From Whitmania pigra (Eukaryota; Annelida; Clitellata; Hirudinida; Haemopidae), in the NCBI GenBank assembly GCA_021613335.1, contig JAJTWR010000365.1, forward strand, positions 326,001-390,000: DNA of 64,000 nucleotides, written 5' to 3'. A program made the translations under genes and the position numbers. Positions 26,994 to 39,200 of this stretch are shown in pieces (positions within the stretch are counted from its first letter, which is position 1; the number at the start of each line of letters is the position of its first letter). Under the pieces are notes generated by a model. That model saw nothing but the letters and a program-made list of their open reading frames with translations. It searched no databases and was not told the DNA's origin.

Positions 26994-29900
26994 AAGGATA
27001 ATAGCGATGATAAAGATAATGGTGATGATGATGACGGTGGTAGAATGCGGGTACCATTAAACGGGAAACTCGTGTTATGTCTGGCTCCCATGCTTCTGTT
27101 TGGAGTGAAAAGTTCGTGGATGGATTGATTGATTGATTTTTATCTCCATTGATGCGTGATAGACTGTTCAACTGTTGCCAACCGTTGCATCATTATGTGA
27201 CTATTCATTTCATTTTTAATAAAGGTAATAAATGGAATTATAGGTAAAATGGTGATGGAAATAATAACCTTTCATATTATAACCACTTTCTGAACTCAAG
27301 ATGCAATCGTATTTAAGCAGTAGTTGTTCATAATTTGATGTATAATATTACTGGTTGTGCCAGTTATCTCAGAATCATGTGGTTACGTTGAAGGTGGATG
27401 TGACAACAATGTGTTGCGTTCGAAACCCAGCTTGGGAATAAGTTGTCGGCCAAGTGACGGGCAAAAGTTCATTTCCAGGCAACTCCATCCCTCACCTTAA
27501 CCCTATCTACTTGCTTAAAAATACTCCTATCTCATGGATCAGGAAATTGAACTAGAACTGATTCTGCTGGGAATAAGCACTGTGAGGCGCTACATAATCT
27601 GAGCTATCCTTACTGCTTCATAATTATGAAACACCTGCAGAATAATAATTACTCTTCAATTATTCTTGATTAATGAATGCATTCAATTTCATTTCCGCTC
27701 ATGATTTAAATTGTTATTATTATAAATGCACTCTTACTCATATTGAACATTTTTGGGACCTTTATATTTGATGGATGATGCATACATTTTTATTGAGATT
27801 ATAAATTAGGGATTTATTAATATTATTATTGTTGTTGTTGTTCTTATTATTATTATCATTAAGTATAGTTGTTGCAAAATGATTTTGAATCCAGTTCGAA
27901 TGTTAATTTATTCCAGTTTGTTTTCCTTTTCCAGGGTCTCCTCAGACTGACCGGTCCTGCCTCAAAGATGAAAAAATTGAAGGTTCCATTTTTGTAATGA
28001 ACTTCAGAAAATTAATTAATTTGAAATGAAATTGTATTAAATAAGTCAAGTAACATAAATTTGATGAAATAAATATTTTCTTTCAGTCAGCCTTTAATTC
28101 AAACATGTCGACAAATCCGTTGTCCGATTCGTCTGAAGATTATGACGTCCATACAGTTGCTTGTTTGTATACCTTGTGAAATAATTTGCTTCTTTATAAT
28201 AATATCAATTATGGCATTAATAATATTAATAATTATGATAATAATAGTATCAATAAAGACAAGAGCATTGATATCGTGAATTGCAAAGTATACACATTTG
28301 TGTTCTCAAACCTGATTAGTCCCTTGGTAACATACTTCACTCTGTTCTCGTGAAGGTTCTTTGAAACAGTATTTGAGAGAATTGCCAGAGCCACTCATGA
28401 AAAGTGACCTCTTCAATGATTGGACAAAAGCTTTAGAGAAGTAAACATAGTATTGTTGACTGTGCATTACAATGTCAAAAGTTAATATTACTGGCATGTG
28501 ATTATATTACATTACATTGTATTACATTATGTTTTTAATGAATTGAAAGCACATTATAAATTTAAATATCTAGTATTCCTCAACACGGTATCACCATTGC
28601 CAAATCTTGATTGATTTGACCTCTGAATGTGACCTAAATGTGACCAATCAATGATTGCAGACCCCCAGAACAAGTGGCCAATCACTTGAAAGAAGTTGTA
28701 AACAAGTTGGAACCCAAGGATTATTACATCAACCTAAGGTAAAACCATGTCAATTGTAACATTTTTCTGGTAATAACTTGTTTTTAAATTCTGATAACAT
28801 CACTGTTTAAATCAGCTAATAATAATATTAATATATATGGTTTAAAATATAAACAAATATGGTTTAAATTTTATTTTGAAGTTATTTATGATGAAAATTG
28901 TAATCAGATATGTAATTAATAATTGTTTTACCCTTTAAAGGTATGTCATAAAATTCTTGAGGAAACTATCAGAATTCTCAGACATAAACAAGATGACCCC
29001 TTCGAACATTGGCTTGGTCATGGGTCCGAATCTCATCTGGCCCTCTAATGACAATTCAGGGTAGGTGTGTCCTACTCTTGACTTAATTAAATTAATGTGT
29101 AATTACTTAATGACATTATTTAATCACCATTGTGATTAATGGTTCGGTAGGGTGAACATGCTATCTGTTGGTCTTCAAAGTGCATTGGTCGAGGCTCTGG
29201 TTAACCACTGTGATGCCATCTTTCCAGAAGGTTTTTGATCTGATGGTATTGACGACGATGGTGATGATGATGATGACGATGATGGCATTAAAGCTTAGGA
29301 AACAACAAGCTGATGGTCATTCACATGGCCTCATTTTCTGATTTATTACAGTTTATGGAAATTACTTTTTTTCAGCATCGGAATTTGACGCCATGTATGC
29401 TGCAGTACAATCGTCAATGCCTCCGAACGACACCTACAACTACAGCGTCAAACTGGCAATTCCACCAACCATTCCTGAGCTTGGGGGGTTTGAGTCATTT
29501 CCATTTCCTGTTTATTACATTATTTTATTTTTTTCATAATATCTTTATAATATTAAAATATGTCTTCTGGAAATTTTATAATATATATAATAAACATATC
29601 TTACTCAATGTATAAAGTAAAAGGTCGTTAAACAGTTAATATTATTATTATTATTAATAATACATTATTTATTGATAATTACCAGCAGTAACTTTTATTG
29701 ATGATATTACAATTAATAATTTTAATTCCTGCCCAGGAGCAGCGGGGACATCTCTGGACCTGGATCATCCACCTTGAAGAAGACCAAGAAGCAACCCGCC
29801 CCGCAGCCACCGAGCCAAGAAAACATCACCTTCCCTCAGATGTTCTCCTCGAACTCCGCGCAGCCCCACGACCATTCTCCCTCCCTTCGGGTCGAGAAGC

Positions 29901-30583
29901 CGAGAGTGCCTCCACCCGAGCGACCCAACATCCCCCCGCCAGACAAACCCCCAGTGGCCGAACGCCCCAAAGGGACGCCGCCTGCCGTGCCAGTCCCCGT
30001 GAATCCTGCGATCGTCTTCCAGCCTACCAGTCCTGTCGTGACCTATTCTGTTCTTCCTGCCATAACCCAGTCGTCTCAGCCGTCAGTACCGTCTTCTGCC
30101 CCGTCCAACAATTTGCCATATTATCAACCTCGACAACCATCTAGCTACCCATATCAACCCCAGATTCAATGTCCAAATCCTCCCCAGTCCCAACCTTGCT
30201 ACTCTTATCAACCGCAACACACTCTCCCTTATTTGCCTCAACCAGTCTCATCCTCTCCTGATGTCTCTGGCACTTCCAATGTCATGAGTGCCTCGATGTC
30301 CAGCCTAAATCTGCCATCTGGCGAAAAACCTGTGTCCAATTCCACTTCGACTTCTTGCATATCTTCTGGTCAGTTGGCACTGGCACCCCAACCCCTTCAG
30401 ATTGACAGTTCTTCGAGTCCCAAACTCTGCCCTAACCTGAATTCGGGCGACTCTTCCGCCAATCCGCCCGGCACTAAAGGTCACTCCAGGCAACTCAGCA
30501 CTGGCTCGAGGCCGGTACCTCCACAACGTCCCCAGCCTCCAATACCCCCGAAAAAAGTCGAGATGAAATCCACAGAATTTTGA
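17992..30583 (+). CDS. ARHGAP17: BAR-domain Rho GTPase-activating protein (RICH1/nadrin type)
   Basis: Stimulates GTP hydrolysis by Cdc42/Rac-type GTPases at curved membranes and junctions. Exons: 17992-18053, 18122-18269, 18381-18457, 18637-18748, 19108-19184, 19604-19712, 20401-20469, 24757-24838, 25088-25215, 27935-27982, 28087-28162, 28356-28440, 28661-28738, 28941-29060, 29151-29230, 29376-29487, 29737-30583; 769 aa in frame. Residues 1-245 form an N-BAR domain (start MSSFRKQFQRVRQN, then GRAEKTEVLTEDEL, VDFHRRSMELL). The RhoGAP domain is about 250-450, with the arginine finger in EEEGLLRLTGPASKMKKLK (about R292), QYLRELPEPLM, and NKMTPSNIGLVMGPNLIW. Residues 485-769 are proline- and serine-rich with SH3-type motifs (PPPERPNIPPPDKPP; VPPQRPQPPIPPKK). 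The protein ends in STEF, a class I PDZ ligand by form. The symbol is the nearest family name; ARHGAP44 and SH3BP1 are paralogues. Confidence 0.95.
22534..22660 (+). repeat. SINE-like element, diverged copy
   Basis: GCGTGCAAGTTAGGCTCAGA and the following GTAAAAGCAAC closely match the element at 9066. The B-box is altered to GGGTTCAAGACCC. It ends GGCGCTGTGCAAATAAACGT without a long ATT tail. Confidence 0.65.
23184..23552 (+). repeat. Two-copy tandem duplication, about 184 bp each
   Basis: Copy 1 (23184-23368) and copy 2 (23369-23552) both run from GTATCCGATCTGTTCGTAGC to GTCACAGGCAAAAAAAGATG. They differ by only a few single-base indels, so the duplication is recent. It lies in RhoGAP intron 7 just before a GAT microsatellite. 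Confidence 0.95.
23570..23636. repeat. GAT triplet microsatellite
   Basis: About 22 uninterrupted GAT units. Translated in one frame it gives poly-Asp, which I do not regard as coding. Confidence 0.95.
24978..25061. repeat. AAT triplet microsatellite next to RhoGAP exon 9
   Basis: About 27 uninterrupted TAA/AAT units ending only 26 bases before the acceptor AG of exon 9 (exon starts 25088). It occupies the space where a branch point would normally lie. Confidence 0.95.
25236..25294 (+). repeat. SINE 3' end with ATT tail
   Basis: CCCCTTGGATGGGGCGCTAT, then ACAAATAAGC and eight or so ATT units. It matches the 3' end of the element at 9066 but lacks the tRNA-like head, as expected for a 5'-truncated copy. 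Confidence 0.75.
25755..25832. repeat. GAT triplet microsatellite with ATATG interruptions
   Basis: Long GAT/ATG run broken by two GATATGATG interruptions, inside RhoGAP intron 9. Confidence 0.9.
26304..26791 (+). mobile_element. Non-autonomous hAT-like DNA transposon (MITE)
   Basis: The left end CAGCAGTTCTCAATCTTTCC and the reverse complement of the right end (CAACGGTTTTCAACCC) are imperfect terminal inverted repeats of the hAT style. The flanks are GTTTAGTC (26296-26303) and ATTTAGTC (26792-26799), an 8-bp target duplication with one mismatch; 8 bp is the hAT size. The GACGCCGCGAACCCCG near the left and GGCGACCCCTGGGTTG near the right are also inverted relatives. The 488-bp interior has no transposase frame. 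It sits in RhoGAP intron 9. Confidence 0.8.
27352..27600 (+). repeat. SINE-like element, diverged
   Basis: TTGCGTTCGAAACCCAGCTT is B-box-like, and about 190 bases on the copy ends GAATAAGCACTGTGAGGCGC, similar to the GGCGCTATACAAATAAGC end of other copies. It lies in RhoGAP intron 9. The boundaries are approximate. Confidence 0.5.
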
Positions 30584-30886
30584 ACTCCCATATGTTCTAG
30601 TGAAGTACCACTTCCCTTGCCTAGGCTTTTCCTCTTTCTCTGATGATCAATTGATCGATCGATAACTTTTTGGAATCGATCGACAATTTACTGCTAGATT
30701 GATTGATTGTTTGCCTGATTGTCTTGACTTGTTTTAGTGAACCTGATTTGATTGTTGCAGTTGAAAAAGTGCATTTAGGAGCCAAGCTTTTACATCTTGG
30801 AACTTTTTAAAATGTTGCACTCGTACTTGAATGTTTAGAACAAGTTTTACACGATCATGTGAACGTCCTCTCATCTGCAATCGAAA

Positions 30887-30892
30887 AATAAA
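30887..30892 (+). terminator. Polyadenylation signal of the RhoGAP gene
   Basis: Canonical AATAAA about 300 bases after the stop codon at 30583. Confidence 0.65.
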
Positions 30893-30991
30893 ATGTAAAC
30901 GATTTGTTGAACGATTAAATTCTATTCCTTCCGTCAGCCATGAGATGAGCACTGCGACGAAGTTTTGCAGACTTTTGCACTCTGCTGCATC

Positions 30992-31249
30992 TCAAAAGAC
31001 ATTATGCTCTTGCCTAATTTCGTCGTCTGTAATTGATCGGTTGGTGTGAGTCTCATGTTCGGACATTCCAGGGTGAAGGTTGATGATGTGCTTGGTAAGG
31101 GACGACTGAGTCCTTAACGACGTGTCAAATTTTCGAGATCTTTTCAGTTTTAATTCGTTACATCTGTCATGCCATTGCTCGTCAAATCTCTGAAAACGCT
31201 TTTCGATTCTTTCTGTTTCCCTTTGATTGATACGTTTTTGATCGAACAT
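30992..31249 (-). CDS. Candidate small charged protein (unconfirmed)
   Basis: An 85-aa frame from an internal ATG, starting MFDQKRINQ and ending QEHNVF; the open frame extends about 40 codons further upstream to a stop without another ATG. The product is highly charged and helix-prone (RETERIEKRFQRFDEQWHDR) and is not low-complexity, unlike most chance frames here. It lies between the RhoGAP poly(A) signal and the LRRC34 start, on the opposite strand to both. It could be the last exon of a spliced gene, since AG dinucleotides upstream could serve as acceptors. I do not recognise the family, and chance remains quite possible. Confidence 0.3.
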   Translation of the reverse strand: MFDQKRINQRETERIEKRFQRFDEQWHDRCNELKLKRSRKFDTSLRTQSSLTKHIINLHPGMSEHETHTNRSITDDEIRQEHNVF

Positions 31250-31512
31250 AGCCAAGATGCGATGTTGAAGCCCGCCCGGCCTCAAATTATGTAGTCGAGA
31301 CTTTCCGTCGAAGTCGTGCAATTTTACTCTAGGATGCGTTCGTGACCATCGACGATGTGCTTACGATGCGAGATCGCCAATTTTTTTATTGTTGGTTTAT
31401 CCGATTGTTGATGGATGCTCGTTAATTTTATTTTAATTAAATTTTTAAATCAACGAATGCGGTTTGTTATTTGTGTTTTGAGATATAGCATAACTCCTCC
31501 TGTGAGGAGATC

Positions 31513-31526
31513 GTTATTATGGCAAC
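31513..31526 (+). promoter_or_regulatory. RFX X-box match upstream of LRRC34
   Basis: GTTATTATGGCAAC fits the degenerate X-box consensus RYYVYYATRRNRAC at all 14 positions. It lies 72 bases before the LRRC34 start codon, the usual distance for X-boxes of cilium genes. RFX binding is inferred, not shown. Confidence 0.55.
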
Positions 31527-31598
31527 CCGGAGAGAACTATAAACTTTTCCAGTTGGTTAGCGATAGGCGTTTGGCAGGCTTTTAGTCGTCGCTAAAAA

Positions 31599-34500
31599 AT
31601 GGCTGACATCCAGGAGACGATGAACAATTATTCTCTCGCATGTACCGAGTTGAGAACTGAACTAAACGAGACCATTGTAACGATGCTCCAGTTTGAAATG
31701 GACGAAAGCATGATGTGAGTGGTCGTCTATCCATTTGTTCCTGTAGGTATAGCTTGACTCATTTTAAGTGAATTCGAGTGCTTGCACATTTAGCTTTGGC
31801 AAGATTTAAACTTAATTATTCTTAATTAATCTTATCAAAACTGAAATCATGTTATGCCTATTGTATGGCAAACACGACAAGAAAGGATCCAACATATACA
31901 TTACTAAAGTGTACGCTGATACAAAAGCGCACAGGAAAAGCAATTGACTAGTTTTCAAGATAGGTTTAACCTCAGCAAGTATTAATAATAATATAATAAT
32001 GACAATGCAAAAAATTAATCAAACATTTGCTTTTTCCAATGTTGCAAAGACTCTGCAACAAAGAGACATCTCTTTACTTGGCTGGCAACAACAAAGTCAT
32101 GACAACTACCAGATTGGGCGACAATGATGCAAAGGTTTTCGCAACATGGCTAGCTGGCAACAGATACATTGTTTCTTTGGATTTAAGATTCAACAACATC
32201 ACCGACAAAGGAGCCGTTTATCTGGCAAAATTACTTTGCGTAATGTTTTTGCCATTTTGTTGGTTTCATATTACATAAACGTTTAAATAATGTTAAAATG
32301 TTTTTAACATAGTTTTTATAAACAGCACAATTCTGCAATGAGAAAACTGAACCTCATGTGCAATGACATCGAAGCAATTGGAGCCCAGCATATTGCTGCA
32401 TCACTTCATGTGATTAGAGTTCATTTTGTTCACTTTTGACTTCTAATATTAAATAATATTAATAATAATAATGATAATGATTATGTTATTGAGGATGATG
32501 ATGACAACAACAATGTAAATTTATGGAATCGCTTTAGATGATTAATGTTAAATTATTGCAAATTGGTTGTCTGTAATTCATCAAGTAGTTGTAATAGGTT
32601 GAGATGTAAGGCACCTCTGATTCCATGCACATGACACCTTACAAATTAATTATTTTTTAAGAATAAATCATAATCTCCATGCTATTAACTTTGAATTACC
32701 AATCAGCATTAACATTATTATTAACTCACAAATAATTATTGCTTTGCTGTTTAGTTTTTTTTAATTTTTAAATATTACTTATTTTCAATTACTGGCAATG
32801 ACGACAACCTAACGAGTGCACTAATGATTGCATCCATTAAAACTTAAGCATTAATATCTGATGGTTCAGAGGAACAGCTCTTTGAAGTCGCTGAGGATGA
32901 ACGGGAACAAGATCGGGGACAAGGGAGGTGTTTACTTTGCAGAGGCTCTTCAGATCAACGAAAGCTTAGAAGAGATCGACCTGGCCGATTGCGACCTGGT
33001 GACCTTTTGACCTTTTTGAATCTATAAATAGCTTGTTATCATTTTTCGATCAGATGTTCTTTCTAAGTGACCCCACTGTATTAGATTATTAGATAATTAG
33101 CATTATTAAGTATTATTAGTACAAATTAGATAATTAGTATTAATTAGTATTACCTAATTTATTCTTGGACATACTTTCATTCCATTGAAGATGAATTGTT
33201 TTAAGTTGTGAATAGTCATACTAATTGAGTAGTGAGGTTTTACAGACTTTTTATTCCCTTCGTTTGCATTAGTTTTAGCTATCGGCATGATATTTATTGT
33301 TATTATATTGTACAATATTATTGTTATCGTAGTTGTTGTTGCTATTATTATTATTTTTATATTTTGGTGATTATTATTTATTGTAAAGTTTAATAATTTC
33401 TCGTTTTGTCCAGGGTCTGACTGCCGTGATTGCCATGACGACGGTGCTCCACGAGAATAAGAGTCTCAAGGCACTGAACATCAGCAGACCGGTCATCAAG
33501 ACCATCGATGAGGACATCTTCAACCACTACGCATCTATGCTCAAGGTTGGTTGGGGTTTGTTACGCTCGTTGTTGTTTTTAACTTATTTATTAAATGAGA
33601 TTGGAGCATTAACGATTTGTTTATTAATGTCGATTGTTAACTGAATCTGTTAATTAGTTAACCTTTCAATTGGTTAACACAGTTACTCGGTTATCTTCAA
33701 TTAAAATTAACGCTCATTTCTCATGACAATGTTCATCATTACCGTCAGACAAACAAGACATTGACGAGGCTGCACATGAGGAAGCACGGCATCAAACACC
33801 TCGGCGCCATCACAGTGGCCGAAGCCCTCTGCTTCAACTCCTACTTGACCTACCTCGACCTCAGCTGGTTGGTTGGTGACTAATATTCATTAGACGATTA
33901 ATATTAATGAGCCAAACAATGAAAAGGCTTCCTTAATGACTGAATTGAATTATAATTTTGAATTGCGACGTCATCGATGATTCACTGTTTTGAGCATTTT
34001 TGAAACTCATATAATAAATGTGTTTCAGGCAAACGAACGTATCTTATATCCTGTAGAATTCATGTGGCTCATTTGTATTTGTACTGGCATTTAGCCAGCG
34101 TTTTGAGTGCCTTATGGGTTGCGAACACGACACACGATGACTGTTGTTAGTTGTTATTACCGCCACCCATTCGGCCAGCCTACATGCCATTATTATGCAT
34201 GTTATTGTAACATAGCATACTCTCATTGTGAGACTACACTGTTGTAACTGAAAATCTTGTTCAACCTCACTCCAGCAACCAGATAACCCTGAGTGGGGCA
34301 GCTAGGATTGCTTACCTGTTAAGACAAAACACCAACCTGGCCACACTGGACATGGGTCTCAATCTCATCTCCGACGAAGGTGCCATCAACATTGCCGAGG
34401 CCCTCGCACTTTACAATACCAACCTCAAGAGGTGTTTTAATTTGTTTATTTTTAAATTTATTATTTTCAGTTATTTCTAATTTGTTGCTAACTTATTTTT

Positions 34501-35504
34501 AATGGAAAAATATTTCTGGAGCAAAAAAATTATATTTTAATGTTGTTTCATTGCATGTGTAGAATGTTTTGGCTTTTATAATGTTAATTGAGCAGACATT
34601 TCAGTCATTGCAAGTTTAGTAACTTAGTAGCAATAATATGTTAATTATTATTAATTGACAATCATTGTTGTTAACATTAGTAAGTATTATTACTCAACTT
34701 GCTCTGATTGTCAGAATTCTTTGCCTTTAAGAGATTGTCTTTTGAAAAGGGTCTTTAAATTTAAAATAAACTTCGTTTCAATCGTATCAATTTAATTAAC
34801 CGTTACTGTTTATAATAAATCTTCAGACTGAGTGTAGTAAAGAATGGTCTCACGGGAAAGGGACTCTGTTCATTGGCTCACTGCCTTTTCAACAACCAGA
34901 CGTTGGAAGAAATTTATGTCACAGGAAACAAGCCCGACCAAGCTGCCTGCATTGTGAGCCTTCTTGTCATTCGACTTTGCGGTCCACGGCTTTGAAAACA
35001 CTTTACCACAACACAATGATGTCATTTGATGCAGATTTAGAAATTTAAAGCAGTAATAATGTATTACTTGCGATCGACTATGCACCAGTATCTTAATTAA
35101 ATAAGTATCTAAGAACTTATGTATTAACATCATTGTCCAAAAGGACTTTTTAAACTTCAGACTGTATTACAGTATACAAATGAATGGTTCTACGATAATA
35201 TATATTATGAATATATATATAATATATTTCCAGTAATTTATTATATTAATAAATAAATATCTTCCAGACATTCAAACAGCTGATTGATTCTGGCCGCCTG
35301 ACCCTCAACCAGACCGATGTGGTGCCCTACGCGGACGAGGAGGGTGAGGTATGGATGGCGTGGTCCATCAATGGCATCATGCCTTTCTACTATTGGGGGC
35401 CCACTTATGGCGACCATGCCCAACCAGAACTCTCGAGGTATGTAAAGTTCCCTTGCCCAGAAGAGTCAAAGATTAACTTAGATACTGAAGAAGAAAATCC
35501 ATGA
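31599..35504 (+). CDS. LRRC34: LRRC34-like leucine-rich repeat protein
   Basis: A protein built of ribonuclease-inhibitor-type leucine-rich repeats. In vertebrates LRRC34 is linked to stem cells, germ cells and ciliated cells; its biochemical role is poorly known. Exons: 31599-31714, 32050-32239, 32326-32409, 32870-32998, 33414-33545, 33749-33867, 34276-34431, 34827-34953, 35268-35504. All junctions keep frame and give 429 aa, near the vertebrate length. Repeats are visible as SLDLRFNNITDKGAVYLAKL, KLNLMCNDIEAIGAQHIAAS, SLRMNGNKIGDKGG, EIDLADCDL, YLDLSCNQITLSGA and LDMGLNLISDEGA. The C-terminal part (TFKQLIDSGRLTLNQTDVVP, later YYWGPTYGD) matches the family's distinctive tail rather than generic LRR proteins, which is why I name it. 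The start MADIQETMNNY lies 72 bases after an X-box-like site. It is convergent with NEURL4. Confidence 0.9.
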
Positions 35505-36221
35505 TCAAATTTCAATACATTTTAATCTTTTTACCTGTTGAGACAATTTTTAAACTGGAAAAAAAGATGAAATAAGCAGATGTGAAATAATTTATTAAAC
35601 GGAAATGTCCATTGTAATTTTTTTTCAAGTAAACAAGCGAGAATATAATTTTCCTTCTAACTACAAATGACAATATGCATTAAAATTCACACATACAAAC
35701 TGCAGCGAAATAATTCTTACAACTCCATTTAAGACCAAAGTATAAATCTCAGACAACATGTAACATTTGCACCATTATGCTCCTCATATGTGAACATTCA
35801 AATGCCTAAATAATAGTAATGATGGTGATGATGAGGGCGACGACGACGACGACGATGATGATGATCATAATTATTAAAACATAGAGCACATTTGATGAGG
35901 TAATTTTGATTCATAGGGGACTCAAGACTCTAGCTAATAAGTGGAGTTCAAATTAGCCAACCAATACGATTTCAGATGTTCGACTGTGATAATGTTTGCG
36001 TTACTAAACACCAAAATGGTCGATGGGGATTTGATAAAAACCCGTCGCCGCCAAAATTGGGTCTCACTAGGATTTCATGAGCAACAACTTATGACGAGAT
36101 CAAGAAATATTGACAACTAACAAAAAAAATCTTCAATCAATCCTTAGAATACTTGGTCTCTCAAATGTGTTTGAAAGGCTAAAACAGCAGCCAATAGAAG
36201 ACCATGCAAAGGTCACCTAGG
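35505..36221. other. Convergent 3' UTR region of LRRC34 and NEURL4
   Basis: About 715 bp between two stop codons facing each other. It contains a GAC/GAT run (about 35820-35865) and the overlapping poly(A) signals; no other gene is seen. Confidence 0.7.
35591..35599. terminator. Overlapping poly(A) signals on both strands
   Basis: TTTATTAAA holds AATAAA on the minus strand (35591-35596), for NEURL4, and ATTAAA on the plus strand (35594-35599), for LRRC34. It lies 90 bases after the LRRC34 stop and about 625 bases after the NEURL4 stop. Use by either gene is inferred. Confidence 0.5.
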
Positions 36222-39200
36222 TCACTGGTTGACTTCAACCCTAATAAGCAGAGAATTCAAAACGACTGCTTTCTGTTCTTTGGTCAGCCACTCCAGTTCC
36301 GAGTTTGCAAATCTCGAGTCGAGGTGACCCTCAAGACCGACGGTCTGAGAGTTGACCTTGTATGAACCCGGTTTCAGTGATACTTGGAACGACAACTGAG
36401 CCCAGTACACCTTTCTTGTTTTCTCATCGATATACCTGAATTTTATGTTAATTACGTTAATATTAATTATTTATGTTAATTACAACGTCTTATTGTATCT
36501 CTTTCTTTAATGAAATCACACTACAATCATTATAGTATTTAAAAAATTTAACTCAGAAAATTGAACCAACTAATGCCAATAATAGCAATCTTTAAACTGT
36601 AATCAGTAGATATAACATTTTAAAAAAATAGATACTATCGACTAAACTTGACTGAATTAGCTAATTAGCTAAAAATGAATTTCCTCTTAAAACATCAAAA
36701 CTCTAATCAATCCAGAAGTTCAATTAACTTCAACTTCGGTGAGAAGTGAATCAACGAGGCATATTTTATGGTGGGTGACAGGATCACCGGCCTCACGTCC
36801 TGCATGTCTTCGGGTCCTGACTTTTCCTCCGAGAAGTTGCCCATCATCGAGCCCCTCCCCCCAAAAAGCTGGTTGCCTAAAGTGGATGTTAATCATTTCG
36901 TTAATTGATAGATTGCTTTATCGATTGACTAATTGATTGATTGATTGATGAACTGATCTGTTGAACCGACTTGGAAGAACAATATCGCCAGAGTCCAAAA
37001 TCCTGCGTACTCTGCCAACATCAACCCCGTGGTAGGCCGTGTGCCACACATCGGATGATTCATTCCTGTACTGTTGTCTGAAAGATGACAACTGCTCGTT
37101 CATTATAATGCAAGGTATTAGCATAAATTAATGTTAATTAACTTTCCATGTTGATGAATTGATTCGTTAGATATTGCTAGCAACTATTAATATAATAAGA
37201 ATGATGAGAATACTAACAATAATATTAATGATGATGATGATGATGATAATAACTAAAAGAATAAAGATGAAAATGATAATAATAACAATTAGATGTTATA
37301 TGATATAACACGTAACAAACAATCTCCGACAGAAACACAAGAGTTCACACAATTGTTTTTATGTTGCTACCCACCTGAGAGGGAAGGATGCCCATCCTAC
37401 TGGGGTGGCATAATCCCTGGGTGGCTCCCCCTTTCTGAAGTAAAGACCTTCTCCGTTTAGCTTGTGACATGACTCGCAGTAACATCTCAGATTTTCATCG
37501 TGGAAAAACCCATCTGCATGGAAAAGCTATTGATAAGAGCATTCTAATTGTTTCTAATTATAACACCCAATCTAATCGAGCTATTCATATTTATTCTGTG
37601 AGTCTCTCTGATGATGTCTTTCATTTATAGTACCAGCTTTGAGGGTCATCTTGATCATTAACATCACCATCCTAGAACATAAAAATAAAAATAAACACAA
37701 ACCAGGCAATGACAGAGAGTTCTTGACTTCAGTGCAGAGTTGGAAGAACTTGCAGTCGTTGGTGTCGACCACACGAGGTGCCATGTTCTCCTCGGCTGAT
37801 GATTTCTCCTTCGATTCTTTGCAAACGTAACATTTCATTTGACTTGGTTTACAATGTAAATTAGGTCCACACATCAATCATCTGCCCTGATTGCTGATGA
37901 TGATGATGGTGATTGAGGTGATGATAACAATGACAAATGCTGAAAATATATGACAATGGTATTTGTGCTAGAAGTAGATGACTGATAAAAATATGGACAG
38001 AAAAAATGTCTTGATCAACAGTGACAACTGCCATGTTGAGCTGTTCATCGAACCATTTTCACTGTCAGCCTTCTCTCGTTCATCCGAAGCTTGAGGCAGA
38101 GCCGACAGCTGCTGTCCAATAGCGACGACCTCGTTCTTGCAACTGAGAGCCGAGATTGCGACCTTGACACCCTTGGCTTTTCCGTAAAGGTCGATCACGG
38201 GGAAAAAGACCTGCGACCTCTTGCGACCCGGATATTGGTGGACGAGAAGTTGCAAATCTTTGTTCTCCTCCATGCAGAAGTGCCTCCCTGATTGGATGGC
38301 ATTCAGGTGAGCACACAAATCAATCACTGCAAGCTCCTCCCCATTCAGGCCAAGATGAACATGTCCTTTGAGATCACGTGACAGGCTGATAACATCACCT
38401 GTCGTAAGTTCATCCAAATTCCAGAGGTTGGAAGGAATGCAGGTAACCTGAATAACAATGCATTCAATAATCACTATTCAACAGGTGTTCAGTCAACCTG
38501 TAACCTCAACCTATACTCATCATCTTTACCTGTACCTGTCTCCCCTATCTATATTCATCACCACTCAATCATTCACCTTGAATCCCTTGACGAAGAGGAA
38601 ATTCGACGAGAAGATGCACGAGTCGACCTTGAAGTCGAGACTCGACTTTGGCAGTTTGAAATCTCGTGACGTGTCCAATTTGATGCTGCAATGTTGGACC
38701 AGGAATCCAACCTTTAAAGAGGATGACCACTTGTCTTCCATCTCTTCGACTTTCACCTGAGTAGTTCAATGATTGATTGATTATATACCTGAAAGGATCA
38801 CCTGAGTAGATTAATGTTTTACTAATTAACTGACTGATGATCACATGAGTCATGATCATCACCTCGATCAACCAAAAGAGATTTGATAATGTACTTTGAT
38901 ATATATATATATATATAATATATTACACGTATAAGAATGTTTACAACATACAATATACAACCTGAGACAATTAGGTCTGAGCTCCTACAATGGAGTCCAA
39001 ACCCACATCGATGTTGTATTGTTTCATTTTTGGATCATTGTGCTTGCACAGTTTCAGTTATTTAGTTAAATGAAATTCAAATTTACAATCCTGCAGAAAA
39101 CCCAAGCCACGTTTAGGTTCTTTAAATAATTTTTTATGTGGTTTTTTTTTTACCATTTGCCTTTGTCCAGATTGTTTGGTTGGGAAAATAAAAATAAAAT

